DNA from: Clonostachys chloroleuca | Taxonomy: Eukaryota; Ascomycota; Sordariomycetes; Hypocreales; Bionectriaceae | Direction of reading: 5' to 3' | DNA: 64,000 nt | NCBI GenBank assembly: GCA_037952775.1 | Contig: JBANAY010000003.1 | Location: forward strand, 24,180,001-24,244,000 | In this document: positions 13,597-25,734 of the stretch, piece by piece | Numbering within the stretch: the first letter of the stretch is position 1 | How the letters are laid out: each line of letters starts with the position of its first letter | The notes under the pieces: generated by a model | Databases searched by the model: none | What the model was told of the DNA's origin: nothing | What the model saw: the letters and a program-made list of their open reading frames with translations, nothing else | Made by a program: the position numbers and the translations under genes

Positions 13597-13973
13597 TGGT
13601 ATTATGAAGGAACAACAAATATTTAGGTTAAGTCGCCTAGAATAAGCTATAGTCTGGAGTTGTCCAGGCAAACTGAAACTATTAACCCTGAATTGACTCC
13701 ACGGAGTTGCACTGTAGCCGGACTAACACCAAGACAGAATAAGATTTGATCCCCTATACAGAAATTGACGCAAAGAGCGCGGATACAACAGACTCGAGGG
13801 CAATCAAATGGCAAATTCAAGAGGAAATGCCCACCTTCATTCCTCATTTTCAAGTCTCATCATATCGTGATAAAGAGAGATATTAATTGATACGAAACGA
13901 AATGCTGGGATGTCCTTGCTTCTGTTGCTTCTATAGGCTAAACCTACTACTTAATTACTTTTTTCCCCTTACT
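13597..13973. other. Intergenic, nothing recognised
   Basis: 3' flank of the transporter. Short minus-strand frames are present, but none resembles a protein family. Confidence 0.4.
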
Positions 13974-14381
13974 TTATTGCAGCATGATACATGATAGTCG
14001 ATGGCTGGTACTGGAAGAGTGGATATTGATCATGCGAACAACGGTGTCGAATACAGGTGCTTGTAGGAGCGCCTGACCCGGCATTCCAACGCACACAACG
14101 GTGCCATACGGTCGAACATACTTGTATGCCTGCCGGAACGGCTCCTCGTGGGTGGCAAGAAGCAGGGCAGCATGGGCCTCAAGCCCGTCCGGGATTGTGG
14201 CACGAAGATCAGCTGCGATATTCGGTGACGTTTTGTAGTCAATGAAGGCCACGGCGCCCAGCTCTTTGCAGAGTTTGGCCTTGTCTTCCCCAGCATCTAT
14301 AGCAATGCAATTGATTCCCATTGCCTTGCCATACTGAAGTGCAAAGGTTCCAAGAACTCCGCCCGCACCCACTCTATCCAT
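13974..14381 (-). pseudogene. Zinc-type alcohol dehydrogenase fragment (cofactor-binding half)
   Basis: The minus-strand frame matches the NAD(P)-binding part of medium-chain zinc alcohol dehydrogenases (ADH1 family). The glycine-rich GAGGVLG is at the start, followed by QYGKAMGI, IDAGEDK, YVRPYGTVVCVGMPG and APVFDTVVRMINI. Homology begins abruptly at the Rossmann glycines (about 14372) and ends after RMINI (about 14022). The catalytic zinc-binding N-terminal half and the C-terminal tail are missing on both sides, and I found neither nearby. A possible acceptor AG just upstream means one exon could have been captured, but no partner exon was seen. Called as a truncated relic. Confidence 0.75.
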
Positions 14382-15043
14382 ATGGAGGGCTCTTTAGGAT
14401 ACGCGATTTCCATGCTTTTATTTCTGCAATTCCCCCCGCATTGCAAGGGATGTAGTCCTGTTTAGTCGTAGTTCCCTTTATGCCTTGAAGAAATGAGGGC
14501 CTTCCAAGCTCCATGATTGACGACCATAGGCCCACTCGACAGAATCATTTCATTCGTCTCTCGTGAGATTCAGCCCAAGTGACAATGCGTTTTTCTAGGC
14601 AACCCTCCGGGGGAGTCCAAATTTAGGATTTTCTAAAGCTTCTCTGTACCTTAATACTCTCCTCACATTTCCCGCAATGTTTTTCCTCACCAGCTCAGCT
14701 CATTCAAACACCACTTATACAGATACGCACCATCGCTTTCCAACCAGAGTACACCAAGCGAACCACGGAAACAGTCCCCGACATCGTTGGAGATGTGATC
14801 GCGTTACTCAAGCAAGCCGGCGAATCCATCGGTGTGGCCAAGGATGCCATTCATGGTTTGAGGAGTACAGTTTCTAATATTGTATAGCTCAGAGAGTCAG
14901 GAATAGGTATGTCAGGAGAGAACAGCGGGCAGGGAGACGCATAGTCCCGGACACTAAGCCTCTTGAACATGGCCTGAGTATGTCATTTATTACCTTTGGA
15001 AGGCTAGCTGCTAATAAGATAACCAATAGCTCTCTATAAACAT
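14382..15043 (+). other. Unassigned segment with a short open reading frame
   Basis: A plus-strand frame running from about 14700 to a TAG at 14885-14887 has protein-like composition (AFQPEYTKRTTE, then GDVIALLKQAGESIG) but no clear start, and I do not recognise it. It could be the last exon of a lost gene. The rest of the segment shows nothing. Confidence 0.3.
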
Positions 15044-15840
15044 ATGGGCAGGAAGATCATTCGATATGGTGATAAAGTCATCAAGTATAATGTTGATATG
15101 ACACCATCTGAAGCAATCGCTATGAAATTTATCAGGGGCCATACCTCAATCCCAGTCCCACGTGTTCACCAAACGACAAGCACCTCTATAACGATGGATT
15201 ACATTGAAAGTGACTGTCTAAGTGATGTATGGAGCACTTTGCCAACAGCAACCAAGGCAGGTATCCTCTTCTTAAAAATAAACATAAAGACAACAGAGCG
15301 GAAGCTGGTTATGTTCCACACTGTAATAAATATATAATTGAGTGACTGAGGTTAGGCTAGTCGCGGACACAGCATGCGATAATTACGCGCTCTCAACTAA
15401 TCTAAGGAAGAAACATTTGGTCAACCAAATACTCATGATCATACCGCTTTGGGAAAAAATCGAGGACATCATTAAAGTAACTTAAGGTCCATCGACTGCC
15501 ACCGAATATCATAATTAAATCCCAGTATTGAGGGTACCACCTAGCTAATTCCCAGTCACTAATTCCAACAACATTTCCATCCTTGACTATAATATTTTGT
15601 GGTACAAAAATTTCCATGTGTTAGCACAATCCTGTGGTTTGTTTTCAGCTGGGTAGAAACCATGTGGCGGATCGCAGCAGGACATGATTTTGTAACATTA
15701 AACAGTAAAAATCTGTTAAAGCCTAAGTCTGGACCTCCAATAGCACAATCCTTTCGAACGTCTTCTACCGGCTCATTGTTGAAAAGACCTATATACTCTC
15801 CCTCAATTGCATGAAGCTCAATAAGATATTCCCGAAAACT
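15044..15840 (+). pseudogene. Aminoglycoside-phosphotransferase-family gene, internally inverted
   Basis: APH/choline-kinase-like fold. The N-terminal lobe is on the plus strand (15044-15260): IIRYGDKVIKYNVD with the lysine strand, then SEAIAMKFIRGHTSIPVPRV, ending at a probable intron donor. The C-terminal lobe lies on the minus strand from 15840 to 15400: FREYLIELHAIEGEYIG, TNHRIVLTHG, PQNIIVKDGNVVGISDWELARWYPQYWD, then a stop. The 3' half has therefore been flipped, with one breakpoint inside the intron. The inverted half also carries a one-base frameshift in the T run after THGN (about 15610), and the catalytic Asp of the HGD loop reads as Asn. It cannot make a functional kinase. A+T-rich DNA begins directly at the distal breakpoint. 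Confidence 0.8.
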
Positions 15841-16987
15841 TTTAGTATATATATATATTTATTTCTATAGTATAATGCTCTTCTGGATAATTATTAATAT
15901 AATAGTTTATTTATAATTATTTATATCTTTATTAGAACTAGCTTTATAATACTTATTTTTTTTTATTAGTTTCGCTATAAAAAAGGGTATATCCTGTTAG
16001 AACCGAGGCTTTATATAATCTGATATAATTAGTTATAATTAAGAGCGGTTTACTCTAAATATACCTCCTTTCCCAGATTAGAAGAGTATTAGGCTTAAAG
16101 GAGAGATATATACTAAATTATATAATTATTCCTACTGAAAGTACCAGAATAGTATAACTTAGATAAATATAATAATATAATTTCTACCTATCTAATATAT
16201 AAAATTAAATATATCCCAAGATCAGGTAACACGTGATCTAACACACATTTTTTAAGAATATAATTAGCAGTCTATACCCGAACCTTCAACACCATAAGAT
16301 AAAGTTAAAATATTACACTTTCTTATAATACTTCTATATTAATAATAATTTCTATTATATAATTTATCTAGCTATAGATATAAGGGATTATATATCTCTA
16401 TTAGTATTATAATCTTAGTAAAATATCTTAATATCTATTAGTATCTTACCCTAAGATACTATTTTAAAGTAATTAGAAACTATATTCTCTCTAAATATAT
16501 TCTAATTTTTAACTAGCTGCTAAGAGAATAAAGTTCTATATTTATTTAATAATAAGATATTTAGTAATATATATATATATATTTAAAATATAATATTATA
16601 AATATATATCTCTTTATTAAATTACCTTAAGCTATATATACTAGAGCTATATATATTACTAGTAGCTGCTAGCTAGAATAAATTAAGAAGTTATAAGTAG
16701 ATATAATAGTTAGATAACTTATACTGAACAGGGGTCTAGGGTAGATTAGAATATAACTAATTAGAGTATTATTCTAAGTAATATAATTAGATTATTATCA
16801 ACTATATAATAAGAGTTACTATTAATATATAAATATTATAAAGCTAGTTTTAATAGAGATATAAATAATTATAAATAAATTATTATATTAATAACTTTTT
16901 AAAAGAGTATTATATTATAGAAATAAATATATATATATACTAAGGGCTTATATTAGTTTACTAGTAATCCAGAGTAAATTTAATTAA
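15841..16987. repeat. A+T-rich RIP block containing an old copy of the Gypsy LTR
   Basis: Stops occur in all frames. From about 16706 to 16965 the sequence aligns with the LTR at 16993-17356 (shared GGGGTCTAGGGTAG core, then matching spacing), but most C and G are converted to T and A. This is an older, heavily mutated LTR lying directly beside the younger element. The part left of 16706 is unclassified. Confidence 0.6.
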
Positions 16988-16992
16988 GAATT
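16988..16992 (+). repeat. Target-site duplication GAATT (left)
   Basis: GAATT immediately before the TGTGACGG start of the left LTR. The same five bases follow the right LTR at 24420-24424. Confidence 0.85.
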
Positions 16993-17356
16993 TGTGACGG
17001 TTAGTTGACTTACACTGGACGGGGTCTAGGGTAGGTCGGGGTTGAACCAATCAGAGTGTTATTCTGAGTGGCGTGATCAGGTTGTCTTAGGCTGTGTAAT
17101 GCGAGTTACTGTCAATGTGCGAGTATTGTGGAGCTAGTAACAATAGATGCGTAGACGATGTTATTGATAACTGTCTGAAAGAGTATTCTATCTAGTGAAA
17201 TGAGTATACATATATACTAGGGGATCATTAAGGCTTGGTAATAATCCTGAGTTTGAGGATTATAAGGATTATTATGAGATCCGAATGATCCAGGTATGAT
17301 TGGAGAGAAAAAGTAGGGTTTATATGTGACAGTATACGTTAGTTAAATTTATAATA
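16993..17356 (-). repeat. Left LTR (3' LTR of the Gypsy element)
   Basis: 364 bp, same length as the right LTR. It differs from it by about 30 positions, all transitions by my reading, and in nearly all of them this copy has T or A. The changes concentrate in the last 120 bp, facing the interior. Confidence 0.85.
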
Positions 17357-17444
17357 TGATATCCCCTCTCCGTTGGTCATATCCTCAAGACCAGATTCAG
17401 CGGCCTAGTTAGTAGGTGTGCTAACTTCCTCCTGTTATTCCTTT

Positions 17445-18098
17445 ATGCTTCCTGGAATAATATCTGACTGTATACAGAAATCTCTTTATAAGAAGACTGT
17501 TCAGCGTAATTCTTTAATTAACGCTATCTTACTGAATCCTTTCATAATAAAAACAGAGTGCAGCTACTGTAAAGCGCATAGCTATAAGTGTTTTAGGTCC
17601 GAAGGTTCTTTATCTAGGTGTTTCTATTACGTCAAAAATAATCAAGCCCGTTGCGATACTCAGGGTCTGACTCCCAGCTAGCTGCGTCGGATTGCCGATC
17701 AGCATGGAAAGCTTGAGTCTGAGCTTGAGGCAGTAGAGGAGCAGCGTTAGCTTATGGATGTAAAAATTCAACATCTTCGTTAATAAAAGAAATTATAGCT
17801 CGACAAAATGATGCGAGCGGTATCTCGTAGTATTGACAGTGTCGAAGAGCTTGAGCATATCGAGAAGAAGGAGGCGGAGGAGGCAGCTCGTAAGGCAGCT
17901 TCTTCCTCGGAAGTTACTCCTTCATCCGAGCCTATTTTCTCAGAGATCGAGATTAATCCGGTATTTCTTCAAGAGGGTATGGAACTTTCTCCTTCTTAGT
18001 TCGTTAGGATAGGCATTTCTGGGCCTGATAATACTATCGGACAAGCTTCTGGTAGTTCTTCAGGTGCTTAGCAGGTTCCCAGGTGTTATTATTATTAG
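17445..18098 (+). pseudogene. Antisense Zn2Cys6-like/coiled-coil ORF inside the Gypsy element
   Basis: A single plus-strand frame, opposite to gag-pol, runs from an ATG at 17445 (an upstream GTG is at 17418) to a stop at 18096-18098. It is broken only by TAG/TAA codons at positions where CAG/CAA would be natural glutamines (for example at 17679, between the two longest open pieces, at 17997 and at 18069). The N-terminal part has Cys spacing C-x2-C-x6-C-x9-C-x2-C-x6-C, as in GAL4-type fingers, with the fifth Cys now Tyr (TGC to TAC). It is followed by a long Glu/Arg/Leu-rich helical stretch (SELEAVEEQR, VEELEHIEKKEAEEAARKA) likely to form a coiled coil. Its 3' end overlaps the chromodomain end of pol on the other strand. 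From general knowledge, similar antisense ORFs occur in fungal Gypsy elements; the function is unknown. Confidence 0.65.
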
Positions 18099-21000
18099 TA
18101 TATCCCTTCTATTTAATAAAGTAGAATATTTATCTATTTCTGACTTCTTTCTTTAGTATTTTTTCTAGCTTATATTCTTCTTTATAGACCTCAATCAGAT
18201 AGTCTTGATCTGGAGTATTTTCTGGTGCTTTTTCGAGTAGTAAGATATAAAAAACTGGGTAGATGTATATTATATCCAGTAGTAATAGTTCATAGTTAGT
18301 ATCTGATTTTTTATTCTTAATTTTAAATAGTCTAAGTTTTTTATAATCTAATTTATTACTTAGTCGTATTATTATAATATTTTTATAAAGTAGGTAGACT
18401 TTATCTCCCTCCTCTAAGATTAGTCCCTTTAATCTTATTTTATTATAGTATTTTTTTATTTTCTCTTAGATAAATTCTAATTCTGTTTTTATTTCCGTAT
18501 ATAACGAGTATAATATTTCTTTTATAAGTATAGCGGCAGGTATATTTGGTCTATCGAGTGTTTGTTAGTTCTGGAATTCCGGTTTATAACCGTAGTTTGC
18601 ATATATAGGCGTAAGTTAGGTAGATTCTTATACTGAGCTGTTGTACACGATCTGAGCTGTAGGCAACAGTTGTACCTAATTATTTTGTTTATAATTGATA
18701 TATGCCCGTAAGTATTATTCTAACGTTTGGTTCAAATATTCCGTTTGTCTATTGCTCTGGGGATAGTAAGCTGTTAAAAGCTTATACTTAGTACCTATTT
18801 ATACTATAAGGGATTACTAAAATTTAGAGGTAAAAGTTGTTCCTCTGTCTAAGATTATCTCTTTAGGCAGTCTGTAGTTACTAACTATATATTATAGGAA
18901 TTGATATATAAGGTCTTCTGTAGAACTTACTTCCTTATATAGAATAAAATATCTATACTTTATAAGTCTGTTAATAATAACTAAGATACTATTATACTAT
19001 ACTCCTGTTATAGGTTCTATTAATAATAGTAGCTTAATAATATAGTTAAAGGATATTAATTACTATAGTTGTTCTGGTACTGAGACTGGTTTAAGTTCTC
19101 TATATAGTTTATATCTTGCGGATTTAATTCGTATGCAAGTATTATATTCTGAAACTACAGTTTGTATATCTTTTTATAGACCAGGGTAATTATAATATTG
19201 TTTTATCCTGTTGAATATTTTCTTAACTCCTTGATGTCCTGAGAGCGGGTGCTTATGGATTTCTTTAATAAGTACTATTCTTATATCTTGCTGCAGCATC
19301 TTTATATCTAGTATAGCGTCTATCTGGATTTTAGTATATACTATTTCCTTTAGCATAGCGCCTAAAGTTTGTTATACTAAATATCCTTTATTATTTATCA
19401 AAAATAGTTATCTGTTAGTTTTCGGAATTATTTATTTATACTCAGGTTTTCAGCTAAGAGCATCAGCTTGTCTGTTTTCTGATCCTTTTCGGTATATAAT
19501 TTCGTAGTCGAACTTAGATAAGTATTCAGTATAGCGTATTTGTCATCTATTGAGTTATTGAGTTGTGGCGAAGTACTGAATATTCTTATGGTCCGTATAT
19601 ACCTTAACCTTATATTGCGTTCCCAGGCAGTAGTATTCGAATTCTTCGAATACATGTATAATAGCTATAAATTCCTTGTTATAGATAGGGTAGTTGAGTT
19701 CTATACTGTATAGTTTCTTCGAGTAGAACGCTACAGGGTATAGTCTCCCTTCGTTATCCCTTTAGCTGACTTATATACTAATTGCAAAATCTGAAGCGTC
19801 AGTTTCGAGTTCTACTTCCTTATTTAGGTCGAACATCCGTAGTATAGGTTTATAGGTTATATAATTCTTAATATTATTAAATACATCCTGATATTTTAAA
19901 TTCTATTAAAATTCTTTTTCTTTCTTCATTAGATCGTACAGGGGTGCAGTAATCTTCCTATAGTCTTTGATAAATTATCGGTAGTAATTAGTAAATCCGA
20001 GGAAGGCTTATACTTCTTTAATATTTGTTAGTTCTTCCCATTCAGAAACTGCGGTAATTTTGCTTTTCTCTATTTATATTTCATTAGGTCGAATAGTATA
20101 TCCTAGGAAATTAACTTCCTTAATATAAAACTGACTTTTCTCAGGTTCTACTAAGAGATTTATATCTTCTAGTTTCTTTAGGACTTTATATATATATTCC
20201 TTATATATATCTAGATCGTCTGAGAATATTAAAATATTATCGAGATATATAACTATAAAGATGTTAAGATACTCCCGGAGTACTTGATTAATTATTTATT
20301 GGAATATTGCAGGTATATTTATTAGTCCGAAGGGTATAACGAGGTACTCGTATAAGCTAAACTTCGTTCTGAATACTGTTTTCTATTTATCTCCTTCTTT
20401 TATTTGTATTAAATTGTAAGCTCCCTTCAGATCTAGTGTAGTAAACTACTGTTTACCCTATAACCGGTCTCTAAGTTCTGTAATCAGCAGTAAGGGTATC
20501 CTGTCTTTGTATATAATCTTATTTAGTTAGCGATAGTTAACAACTAAACGAAGTTTACTATTCTTTTTTAGTACGAATATTACAGGGTATCCTACGGATA
20601 AAGTTAATAACTATATATAGCCTTTTACTAATATATTATTAATATATTCACAGAGTGTTTGCAACTGAGGTTCCGTAAGGTTATAGAGTTTGTAGAAAGC
20701 TGGTTCTCCTCCGTTAATAATAGAGATTTCGTAATCCTATTAGCTATATTATAGTAATTCAGTTTCTAAGGTTTCTTTAAATAGTTTATTATATTTCCAG
20801 TATTCCTTTAGAATATAATCCAGTTTTCCCTTTTTAAGGCGTTCTTCCTTATCTTTTTATAGTTGTTCCTTTCTTACTTGTTTATACTATAGATTAAACT
20901 TAATATTATATTCATATTTTTATTAATTTATTATATATATCTAATTAATAAAATCTATTTCTGGGGGTTATTCTAGTTTTTATATCTGGCCTAAGATTTA

Positions 21001-23990
21001 TTTTATTTATTATAATTCTTAGCAGGATAGATTTTTTAGTATACTAGGTTATAGCACTATTAAGGCTGTAACTACTATATCTACTTATTATTATAAGTTA
21101 TTGCTTCGGTTTTTTATAGTGGTGCTTTTAGTTATTGAGGAGTTATTATATTCTTCTAATATCTAATAAAATTTCAATTTCTATTAATCCTAATATAGGT
21201 TTATAAGAGTATCCCTCCACTCTATGCGGCCAGTAAACCAGTCTATTAGTAAGTTTATATCTTATAGCTATAGTAATCCTAATATAATATTATAGGAATT
21301 TAATAGTACTAGGTTGTATATAATATTAAATTCTTTCCCTTGAATTTTAGTTATAAAGTAATTAGTCTCAGAGTTAATAATTCTATTATTATACTTAAAT
21401 AATATTCTATCCGGAGTTATAATATTATAGGACTTTTTCTTTATTCTCTATAGTAAGCGGAGTTAGTTAATTACTACTAGTAAGATATAATTATATAATA
21501 CTCTACAGTCTATCTATACTGTAAGCTGGTGTCCCTCAATCTCAATATCTGTAATAATATTAATTAAATTTCCTCCCTCTATAGCTCCTAGGGTCTTCTG
21601 ATTTAATATTATTTTACTACACTGTAGCCCCATTACAGACAGTTTATATTGTTTTTTACCTGGTTGACTCATTATTCGAGCTGTTCTCGCTTTTCCTTAT
21701 TCTTAGGTACTTATTTTAGGATATCTATAAGGGTTCTTAGTTCATCTACAGAACTAGAGATAAATTATTTATATTTCTTTTTCCAATTATTTAGTTCGCT
21801 AATTATTATAGGTATCCTATCATCAGAATAGGCTTTATCCTATTCCTTTTTATTAGTAGAGGTAATTTCTTATTCCTCTGTATTGCTGCTTTCTTCGCTA
21901 TCCATTGGGGATAGCGCGCCTTGTTCGCGATATTATCTTATTTCTTCTTCCTACTGCTGATACTGTTGGAGGTATGTCTTGGCAGGGTTTGTATTATTAT
22001 TACCGTATTTAGCCAGTTCTAGCGCTATTGTTTTGGCTTCTAGGTGGTTCCTGTACTTCCAATTGTGATATTGTTTAATTCGACTATTATATTCAGCCGT
22101 TGCTTAGTCTTCGAGGTCCTTGTTCTTATACTATAATTCGATTTTAGCCTTCTTATGAACCTTATACCTTAGCTCCGTATACAATTCTGCCGGTAGCTCG
22201 CTATAGGTATATTCTTCAGGGTATTCTTCCAAGTCTTCCTCAAAGATAGTATATTGTTTTATACCCTATCATCAGTATATAAATTATTATATCTGTTCTG
22301 CAGTGTATTTATTAGGTATCCTTCCGTTAGGGTATAGAAAGAAATTGTTTTTAGCCTTCTCTATCTAATATACTTGGTATTAATTATTATAGCAGGTTAT
22401 CTATAATTCCAGAGGGTGGTCATATATCTATATTATCTTTATACAGGTTGGTATTTTATATATACTGTTACCGAGCTATATAGTACTGATAGTATTATTT
22501 CTAAAAATAACTAGTTCTTCTGATATATCTGGATATTGTTCCTGTATCCTCTTTTAATAGTATATATAGAGTTCGCTGTATTCAGCTTTAATTTCTATCT
22601 TTGTCTGCTAATATTATTCTTTTTTAGTGGAATTTCATAGGATAACTCTGTTAGTGTAGCAGAATATATATTCGTATTTAGTAGGTAGTCTAAATCCTAG
22701 AACCGGTTCCCCTCATTCAAGTTTTTCCTTAAGCTCTTGGAAGATCTATTAGATTTCTTCTTATCGTTTCCTGGCTACGCTGAGTTTTGCATATTCCTCA
22801 GGTTCCAGTACTTCTTAATAAATAGGTGCATCTTTTAGGGGGTACTAGGGGATTATAATAGTCGTAGGGGTTTCTCCTCGGTCAATCTTGTGTATTATTC
22901 CCAAAACTTTAGTATTGGTTTTCCTAATTGCTCCTAATTACTTCTTGCTATCCTTGGCGGGTTTCTAATCTTTCTTCTTGTCTTTCTTAGGTTCTGGATA
23001 TTGGGGTAAAATATATCTGACCTTATTGCAGTTGTAGTATTTGCGTTTCTCTACAGCTCCTAGCTCTATAGGTCCTGCATATATCCCAGAGACTGCGGTA
23101 TACTGTTGTCGTGGTTTCCCAGTATTAGCGAAATAGGTTGTTCGCTGTTTGCGAGTTCGCTATTAGTACTATCGGTTATCAATTCTTATAGCTATAGTTA
23201 TATACTTATGAATACTTGCTGGCCTGTTTTCCTTGTAGAGTTCGTCCTGAACTTCTCTTTTGAGTCGGTCGAAGTAGTAAGATATAGTGTGTTCCTCATC
23301 CCATCCAGTCTTGGCTAGCAGCTGGAGGTAGCGAGTGCTGAAGGTCGAATATGATCCTTTCTGAGTGAGTATATTAATTTTGTGTTCCGCCTTGCGCTTC
23401 TTATCTTGAATGCTGAAGGTTTGTTTAAGAACTTCTGTAAAGTAATTAAAACTCGTTATGATATTAATAGTTCGTTAGCTTCCCTGTCCGCTGAGGTATT
23501 CCCTTATAACAGATTCAAACCAGTCAAGTATGACTCCCTTGAGTCGTGAATGGGCGTATATGACTTTTCTTTTGCTGGTGTTGAGTATAATAGGAAAGTA
23601 GTTAAAGTACACTTAGAGTTAGGTCACAAATCCCTGGAGTTTGTCTTGGGTTCTATTGAACATCTCAGGTGGTAGTGGCTTAAGCAGTTGTCCTGGCTCT
23701 CGTCCTTGAACAGCGGTTGCGGCCTGAGTATAGATATTAGCGTTCATAGCGGCTTGCTGTGCTATGAGGGCTGTTGCGTTAGCTAATTCCTGGCGAGTGT
23801 CCGCGAGGTGCGCGTTGAGCTGGTTAACTTGGTCTCGCAAGAGTTATATTTCCTCAGCATAGTTATTGTCGTCGTCGCTGCTGTTATCGCTGTCCTCGTC
23901 CATAGCGTTATCCTCGACAGTTAGAGCAGGTGGATTGTTATTAGCAGCAGGAGTATGCTGTTACTGGGCTTGGGGTACTACGGCGGCCAT
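18030..23990 (-). pseudogene. gag-pol of the Gypsy element (RIP-broken)
   Basis: The best preserved part of gag is an open stretch at 23619-23840 beginning MRDQVNQLNAHL and ending near a TQDKLQGFVT motif, a coiled-coil-like Gag N-terminus. Integrase N-terminal HPLSGHQGVKKIF...YYNYPGL is readable at 19174-19356. RNase H (VYTDHKNIQYF-type core) is visible around 19560-19600, the RT palm around 20100-20500, and the chromodomain around 18080-18180. Between these, glutamine and tryptophan codons have become stops, as expected of RIP. It would encode capsid, protease, RT/RNase H and integrase with a histone-reading tail if intact. Confidence 0.75.
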
Positions 23991-24055
23991 AATATCTTCT
24001 TCGTTATTGCACAGCGATTGAGACAAGGTAATCAGCTGAACAAGAGTTATCAATG

Positions 24056-24419
24056 TGTGACGGTTAGTTGACTTACACTGGACGGGGTCTAGGGTAGGTC
24101 GGGGTTGAACCAATCAGAGTATTATTCTGAGTGGCGCGATCAGGTTGTCTTAGGCTGTGCAATGCGAGTCACTGTCAATGTGCGAGTATTGTGGAGCTAG
24201 TAACAATAGATGCGTAGACGATGTTATTGATAACTGTCTGAAAGAGTGTTCTATCTAGTGAAATGAGTATGTATATATACTAGGGGATCATTGAGGCTTG
24301 GCAATAATCCTGAGTTTGAGGATCATGAGGATCATCGTGAGATCCGAATGATCCAGGTATGATTGGAGAGAAAAAGTGGGGTCCACACGTGACGGTGCAC
24401 GTTGGTCAAATTCGTAACA
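24056..24419 (-). repeat. Right LTR (5' LTR of the Gypsy element)
   Basis: 364 bp, TGTGACGG...GTAACA, followed by the GAATT duplication at 24420-24424. It retains CA and TG dinucleotides lost from the left copy and so is closer to the ancestral LTR. Confidence 0.85.
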
Positions 24420-25320
24420 GAATTATATAGGTTTACTACTAATCCAGAGTAATCTATCTCTAATTAATAGGAAAAGTAAGGTATATTATATAATACTAGT
24501 AGTATATACTTTATTTATAATAAAAATACCCGAAGGGTTAGTTACTATCTAACTAGTTATATATAGCGAGGTGCTTATATTTACTAATTATATAGAGTAG
24601 CTGGAATAGAATCCCCTTTAATATATATCTGAGTAAGAGGTGGTTATATAGATATTATAGAGTTATAGAAGCTTAATCTAAAGCTGATTATAATACTTAT
24701 AGTAGAAGACTAGGAACTAGTATTATTAGATAATATTAGAGTAATTATTAAAGTATATCCGGTTTCTAGAGTATATATCTAGCTATTAAAGCTTTGCTTT
24801 AGGGAATATCTAAAGGCAAGTTATATATTATAACTATGGAGAACTATAAAACCTGCTATTTAGGCAGTATATAGCACAGTATAGGCTGGGGAGATAAGGA
24901 TAAAAATTAAGCAATATATATATATTAGTAATAAGTGCTCTTTTAGCTAAAATAAGCCGCTAGATATAATAAATTATATTATATTATACTATATCCTATA
25001 TTAGCTACTATATACTATATATAATTTAATAATTATTTATATAATTACTAATATAATATGTATAGAATATATATTATTTAGTAAATATAGATCTAGTATA
25101 CTTAGTTTATTTTTAGCTATTCTTAGTAAAATTCTAATAATAAATTCCTTATACTAGAGCTATAGTTATAGAGGTAGATACTATAGAGAATATTTATTAT
25201 AGATTAGTAAAGAAAGAATATTAATTATAGTAAATAGTAGTTAGAATATATATAAAGTTATATCAGGGATTATTATAGAAGGAAGAAGAAGAGAGAAAGA
25301 TAAAAAAATAAAATAAAATA
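24420..25320. repeat. GAATT duplication (24420-24424) and A+T-rich RIP block
   Basis: After the duplication comes a TTTACTACTAATCCAGAGTAA stretch like one at 16968-16990 on the other side of the element, so the element lies within or between older related repeats. The remainder is A+T-rich with stops in all frames and a purine-rich run near 25270-25330. No gene was seen. Confidence 0.55.
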
Positions 25321-25734
25321 AAAAAGTTCTAAGGAAAAAAGGGACCAATAGAGCAACGAGTCGATCGTCGATTAAAGACCAGTCAAAGACGCGAGAAACA
25401 GGCTAATCAGAGAGCGTGAACGAGCTCAACCAATCAGGAGGAGGTCTTAAGTCGAGGGGTAGAGCATAGACCTTTCGTTCCTCGAGGCAAAACTGCTATA
25501 TGATTGGTCAGGTTAGACGCTCGTTGTTCTTGCACTCTTTTAGAAACGGCGCATTGCTAAACGATACTTTGCGAGACGATATATTGACTTTCCAGCTATG
25601 CAACCTTCGGCGTAAAGTTGCGGATCTAGTGGCATGTTGTGATGAAAACTCATAGTAAAGAAATACTCTAGCAGGTATTACCTTGCAATGTTAATCTCAT
25701 CCGAGTTAGCAGCAAGAGCGCTCAGTTCACTCCT

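Larger units (their letters stand above)
16993..24419 (-). mobile_element. Near-complete chromodomain Gypsy LTR retrotransposon
   Basis: Both LTRs are 364 bp (16993-17356 and 24056-24419), begin TGTGACGG, end in ACA or its mutated form ATA, and are bounded by GAATT duplications. gag and pol read on the minus strand, so the right LTR is the 5' LTR. A purine-rich tract, complement of the bases just right of 17356, serves as the polypurine tract. Order on the minus strand: gag about 23990-22900, zinc-knuckle remnant about 23030, protease about 21500, RT about 20900-19950, RNase H about 19750-19400, integrase with an H2C2 zinc region at 19174-19356, and chromodomain about 18180-18080. Many CAG/CAA codons now read TAG/TAA, so gag-pol is not translatable, but decay is milder than in the copies at 2.2-8.6 kb. 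Confidence 0.85.

Noticed and set aside
13974..14021. C-terminal tail of the alcohol dehydrogenase frame after RMINI
   Set aside because: The residues no longer match the family, so the open frame is accidental beyond 14022.
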